The notes beneath the pieces are model-generated. The model did no database searches. It was not told the DNA's origin and worked only from the letters and a program-made list of their open reading frames with translations. Made by a program: the position numbers and the translations under genes. A stretch of 64,000 nt of DNA from CAMLFJ01 sp035524955 (GTDB taxonomy: Bacteria; Methylomirabilota; Methylomirabilia; Rokubacteriales; CSP1-6), in the NCBI GenBank assembly GCA_035524955.1, contig DATLFG010000028.1, forward strand, positions 62,001-126,000. Reading direction: 5' to 3'. Shown here piece by piece: positions 61,604-64,000 of the stretch (within the stretch, counting starts at the first letter, position 1; the number at the start of each line of letters is the position of its first letter).

Positions 61604-62748
61604 ACCCGCAGGCGCAGCCCGCTCCGGTCGAGCGCCCACATGAGCGCCCACCAGAGCAGCACGTAGGCCAGCGCGTAGGCCAGCGAGGCGTTGACCGGAG
61701 CCGCCCACGGCGCGAAGAGGTGATCGAACAGCCAGGCGTGCAGACGCGGGCCGCCCGCGCCCACCCGGACGACGAGCAGGAGCTTCGCCATCAGGCTGGA
61801 CAGGAAGAAGAGCGTGAGCGCGTGGACGCCCAGGATCGCCAGGGGCGCGGCCCAGCCGCGGCGGCCGCGGACCTCGATCAGCCAGTGGCAGGCGGCCAGC
61901 GCGAGCGCGGCCAGCCCCGCCATCAGCAGCGCGTAGGAACTGGTCCACAGGGGCTTGTTCACCGGAAACCAGAGCCCCCAGAGCCAACCGAGCGCGGCCG
62001 CGGCGAGCCCGCCCAGCGCGAGACCGCCGGCGGTTCGAGCTCCGGCCTGGGCTCCGGGCCGAGCCACGGAGCGGCCCGCCCGCATCCAGTGCCCGGCCAG
62101 CACGCCCAGGAGCGTGGTCGCGGTGGCGGGCAGCGTGCTCAGGATGCCTTCCGGATCGTACACGCGCGTGGCCTGCAGGATGTGTCGCGTCCCGAGGACG
62201 AGGCGGTCCACGTGGCCGGCCAGGTTCCCGGTCGGGCTCAGGTCGCCCGTGACCTGGCCGGGCGCCGCCACCCTCGTCATCAGGAGCCAGTAGCCCACCA
62301 GGAGCGCGCCCGCCACGAGCGCCTGCGGGCGCCAGCCACGCGCGCCGCGGGTGCCCAGGACGAGCAGCGCGGCCAGCAGGTAGCACACCGCGATGCGCTG
62401 GAGCACGCCGGGGATCCGGAGCGTCGCCAGCGGGAAGAAGGGCAGCGCGTGGAGCAGCAGGCCCAGCGCGAAGATCACCGTCGCGCGCCGCAACACCCGC
62501 GCGGGCAGTCCGCCCGCGCCCCGCTCGAAGGCCGGGCCCAAGGCCAGCGGGATCGACACGCCCACCACGAACAGAAAGAACGGGAAGACCATGTCGGTGG
62601 GCGTCCACCCATGCCACTCGGCGTGCCGGAGCGGCGCGTACACCGCGCTCCACGTGCCGGGGTTGTTGACCAGCACCATCGCGGCCACCGTGAGCCCGCG
62701 GAGCGCGTCCACCGAGAGCAGGCGCGCAGCCGGGCCGGGCGGCGTCAC
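61600..62748 (-). CDS. NagX/HGSNAT-like membrane acyltransferase (DUF5009)
   Basis: 382 residues, GTG start at 62748 overlapping the SDR stop. About ten membrane helices. The N-terminal LLSVDALRGLTVAAMVLVNNPGTWSAVY and HAEWHGWTPTDMVFPFFLFVVGVSI are diagnostic of the COG4299 family that includes heparan-alpha-glucosaminide acetyltransferase and bacterial NagX. IPGVLQRIAVCYL and WFPVNKPLWTSSYAL also fit. It may acetylate a sugar across the membrane; substrate unknown. Confidence 0.85.
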   Translation of the reverse strand: MTPPGPAARLLSVDALRGLTVAAMVLVNNPGTWSAVYAPLRHAEWHGWTPTDMVFPFFLFVVGVSIPLALGPAFERGAGGLPARVLRRATVIFALGLLLHALPFFPLATLRIPGVLQRIAVCYLLAALLVLGTRGARGWRPQALVAGALLVGYWLLMTRVAAPGQVTGDLSPTGNLAGHVDRLVLGTRHILQATRVYDPEGILSTLPATATTLLGVLAGHWMRAGRSVARPGAQAGARTAGGLALGGLAAAALGWLWGLWFPVNKPLWTSSYALLMAGLAALALAACHWLIEVRGRRGWAAPLAILGVHALTLFFLSSLMAKLLLVVRVGAGGPRLHAWLFDHLFAPWAAPVNASLAYALAYVLLWWALMWALDRSGLRLRV

Positions 62749-63521
62749 AGGATGGAGCGGCCGGCGTCCACCATCAGGATGGCGCCCGTGACGAACGACG
62801 ACTCGTCGGAGGCGAGGAACAGGATCGGGTACGCCACCTCGCGCGGCTCCGCCCACCGGCCGAGCAGGTTGTCGCCCGCGCGCTGCGTGCGCATCTCCGC
62901 CTCGGACACCCCGCGGGCCGCCGCGCGGCGGATGTGGTATGGCGTGATGGTCCCGCCGGGGCACACCGCGTTGACCCGGACGCGGTGCGGGGCCTCCTCC
63001 ACCGCCAGCGCGCGCGTGAACCCGAGCACCGCCGCCTTCGTGGTGTCGTACTGGCCCATGCCGGCTCGGCCCATCACGCCGTACACCGACGAGACGTTGA
63101 CGATGGTGCCGCGCCCCGTCGCGCGCAGCCGCGGCAGCGCCGCCTTGCAGCAGTGCGCGGTGCCGAGCACGTTGACCCCGATGATGCGCTCCCAGTCGGC
63201 CGCCTCGGCGTCCGCCAGCGGCGCGTAGACGCGCACGCCCGCCACGTTGACCAGGGTGTGGAGCGCGCCCCAACGGGCCGCCGTCTCGTCGATCATCCGA
63301 CGGGCGTCGCTCTCGCGCGCCACGTCGCCGGCGAGGGCCGTCACCTGCGCGCCCGGCACCGCGCTCCGGATGCCCGCGGCGGCCGCCTCCACCGCGGCCC
63401 CGTCCGTGTCCAGCAGCGTGACCGCGGCGCCTTCTTCCGCGAACAGCCGGCCGGTGGCCTCCCCGATGCCCCCGCCCCCGCCGGTGACGAGCGCCACGCG
63501 GCCGGCCATGCGGCCCGGCAT
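62745..63521 (-). CDS. short-chain dehydrogenase/reductase
   Basis: 258 residues. Rossmann VALVTGGGGGIGEATGRLFAEEGA (TGxxxGxG), NVAG (as NVAGVRVY), NVSSVYGVMGRAGMGQYDTTKAA with catalytic Ser and Tyr-xxx-Lys, and the C-terminal SFVTGAILMVDAGRSI. NAD(P)-dependent oxidoreductase of the classical SDR type. Coupled by 1- and 4-bp overlaps with the Rieske oxygenase gene upstream and the acyltransferase downstream, so it may process an oxygenase product. Confidence 0.9.
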   Translation of the reverse strand: MPGRMAGRVALVTGGGGGIGEATGRLFAEEGAAVTLLDTDGAAVEAAAAGIRSAVPGAQVTALAGDVARESDARRMIDETAARWGALHTLVNVAGVRVYAPLADAEAADWERIIGVNVLGTAHCCKAALPRLRATGRGTIVNVSSVYGVMGRAGMGQYDTTKAAVLGFTRALAVEEAPHRVRVNAVCPGGTITPYHIRRAAARGVSEAEMRTQRAGDNLLGRWAEPREVAYPILFLASDESSFVTGAILMVDAGRSIL

Positions 63522-64000
63522 CAGGCGAGCGTGAGCTGGTCGCCCGTCCTCACCACCATCCGCGCCATCGCACCCTCGATCCAGCTCGCGCCCGGGTCCA
63601 GCACGACGGAGGCGGACCGGACGAGGAAGGAGCGCGGGTTGGCGCCCGGCGCGGGGGTGCCGTGCTCGCGCAGCGCCCGGGCCGCCGCCATCATGCGGCG
63701 GCGCACCTGGATGATCGCGGTGTCGCTCGAGCCCAGCCGCTCCCGGCTGCGATCCACGATCTCGCCCTGGCTCTCCTGGACGGCCTGGTCCTGCACGCCG
63801 AAGCCCGGGATGCCGCAGTACATGCGGGTGCGATGGATCTCCCAGTCCATGAAATAGTCGTTGCCGCGGTTGGCCGCGGTCCGCACGTCCCCGTACGGCT
63901 CGGAGGTGGCCGGCGCGTAGTCACAGACGTGCGCGCCCTTGCCCTCGACGTGGAGCGCGATCTCCTCGCCGGTCAGCTTGCGGTCCGGATGCCAGGTGAC
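63521..64000 (-). CDS. Rieske non-heme iron oxygenase alpha subunit, C-terminal part
   Basis: 160 codons running off the right edge. DVRTAANRGNDYFMDWEIHR, YCGIPGFGVQDQAVQESQG and DTAIIQVRRRMMAAARALREHG match the C-terminal region of phthalate-4,5-dioxygenase/vanillate-demethylase-type oxygenases. The Rieske cluster and the His/His/Asp iron site would be beyond the window. Its stop overlaps the SDR start. Aromatic ring hydroxylation or O-demethylation is likely; substrate unknown. Confidence 0.82.
   Translation of the reverse strand, partial: VTWHPDRKLTGEEIALHVEGKGAHVCDYAPATSEPYGDVRTAANRGNDYFMDWEIHRTRMYCGIPGFGVQDQAVQESQGEIVDRSRERLGSSDTAIIQVRRRMMAAARALREHGTPAPGANPRSFLVRSASVVLDPGASWIEGAMARMVVRTGDQLTLA

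Noticed and set aside
60835..63228. 797-codon plus-strand frame across the glycosylase, acyltransferase and SDR genes
   Set aside because: It overlaps three well-supported genes in wrong frames or strands, and its Arg/Gly/Pro-rich translation has no domain.

Overview
The window is very GC-rich DNA with tightly packed, often overlapping genes (many ATGA/TGATG junctions) and no rRNA, tRNA, CRISPR array or insertion sequence that I could see. Gene content (GlgE/TreS/TreYZ/TreT glycans, DUF3179, DUF302, bactofilin, Mla transport, many sigma-54 promoters) suggests a Gram-negative, probably soil or sediment, uncultured lineage. My best guess is Rokubacteria/Methylomirabilota, by overall impression and not by any search.

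Layout. 0-9.7 kb: a FecR-domain surface protein, a TPR/beta-barrel protein, an M20 peptidase, the pentose-phosphate genes pgl and rpiA, a DUF2064 transferase and several decayed genes (aquaporin, nucleotidyltransferase, TPR protein). 9.8-16 kb: a giant five-GAF hybrid histidine kinase overlapping a response-regulator nucleotide cyclase. 16.2-19.2 kb: an operon of a tiny Cys-containing secreted peptide, an Lgt-like membrane protein, a DUF547 lipoprotein and a radical SAM enzyme. 19.2-22.8 kb: a redox island with a nitroreductase, an AhpD-like protein, DUF302 and DUF3179. 23-28 kb: MscS channel, M23 peptidase, bactofilin, lipoprotein and GTP-PEPCK. 28-44 kb: small response regulators, MreB, Fe-ADH, FAD oxidase, PilZ, PBP1, MlaC, an ANTAR regulator, a SPOR protein, an NtrC-type activator and a PPC protein. 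44-59 kb: a trehalose/alpha-glucan supercluster (treY, treZ, a GlgM-like GT4, DUF5752, treT, a GT-A transferase, glgE, treS, maltokinase). 59-64 kb: Fe/Mn superoxide dismutase, alkyl-adenine glycosylase, a NagX-like acyltransferase, an SDR and the end of a Rieske oxygenase.

The most striking signal is three genes with an in-frame TGA exactly at a predicted redox cysteine: an OsmC-like protein (8123-8620), a two-domain AhpD/carboxymuconolactone-decarboxylase protein (CxxU, 19239-20045) and a DUF3179 protein (UxxC, 21415-22788). Each is followed by a hairpin of the bacterial SECIS type, so I annotate all three as selenoproteins. An automatic gene caller would split each into two ORFs. OsmC and AhpD families have described selenoprotein members; I do not recall DUF3179 being one.

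The second signal is a set of about twelve -24/-12 (sigma-54) promoters, six of them exact TGGCAC-N5-TTGC matches, placed directly upstream of bactofilin, mreB, PilZ, ANTAR, SPOR, NtrC-type, PPC and small membrane-protein genes between 25 and 60 kb. An NtrC-family activator carrying the GAFTGA loop lies among them. Several of these promoters predict transcripts that begin within a few bases of the start codon.
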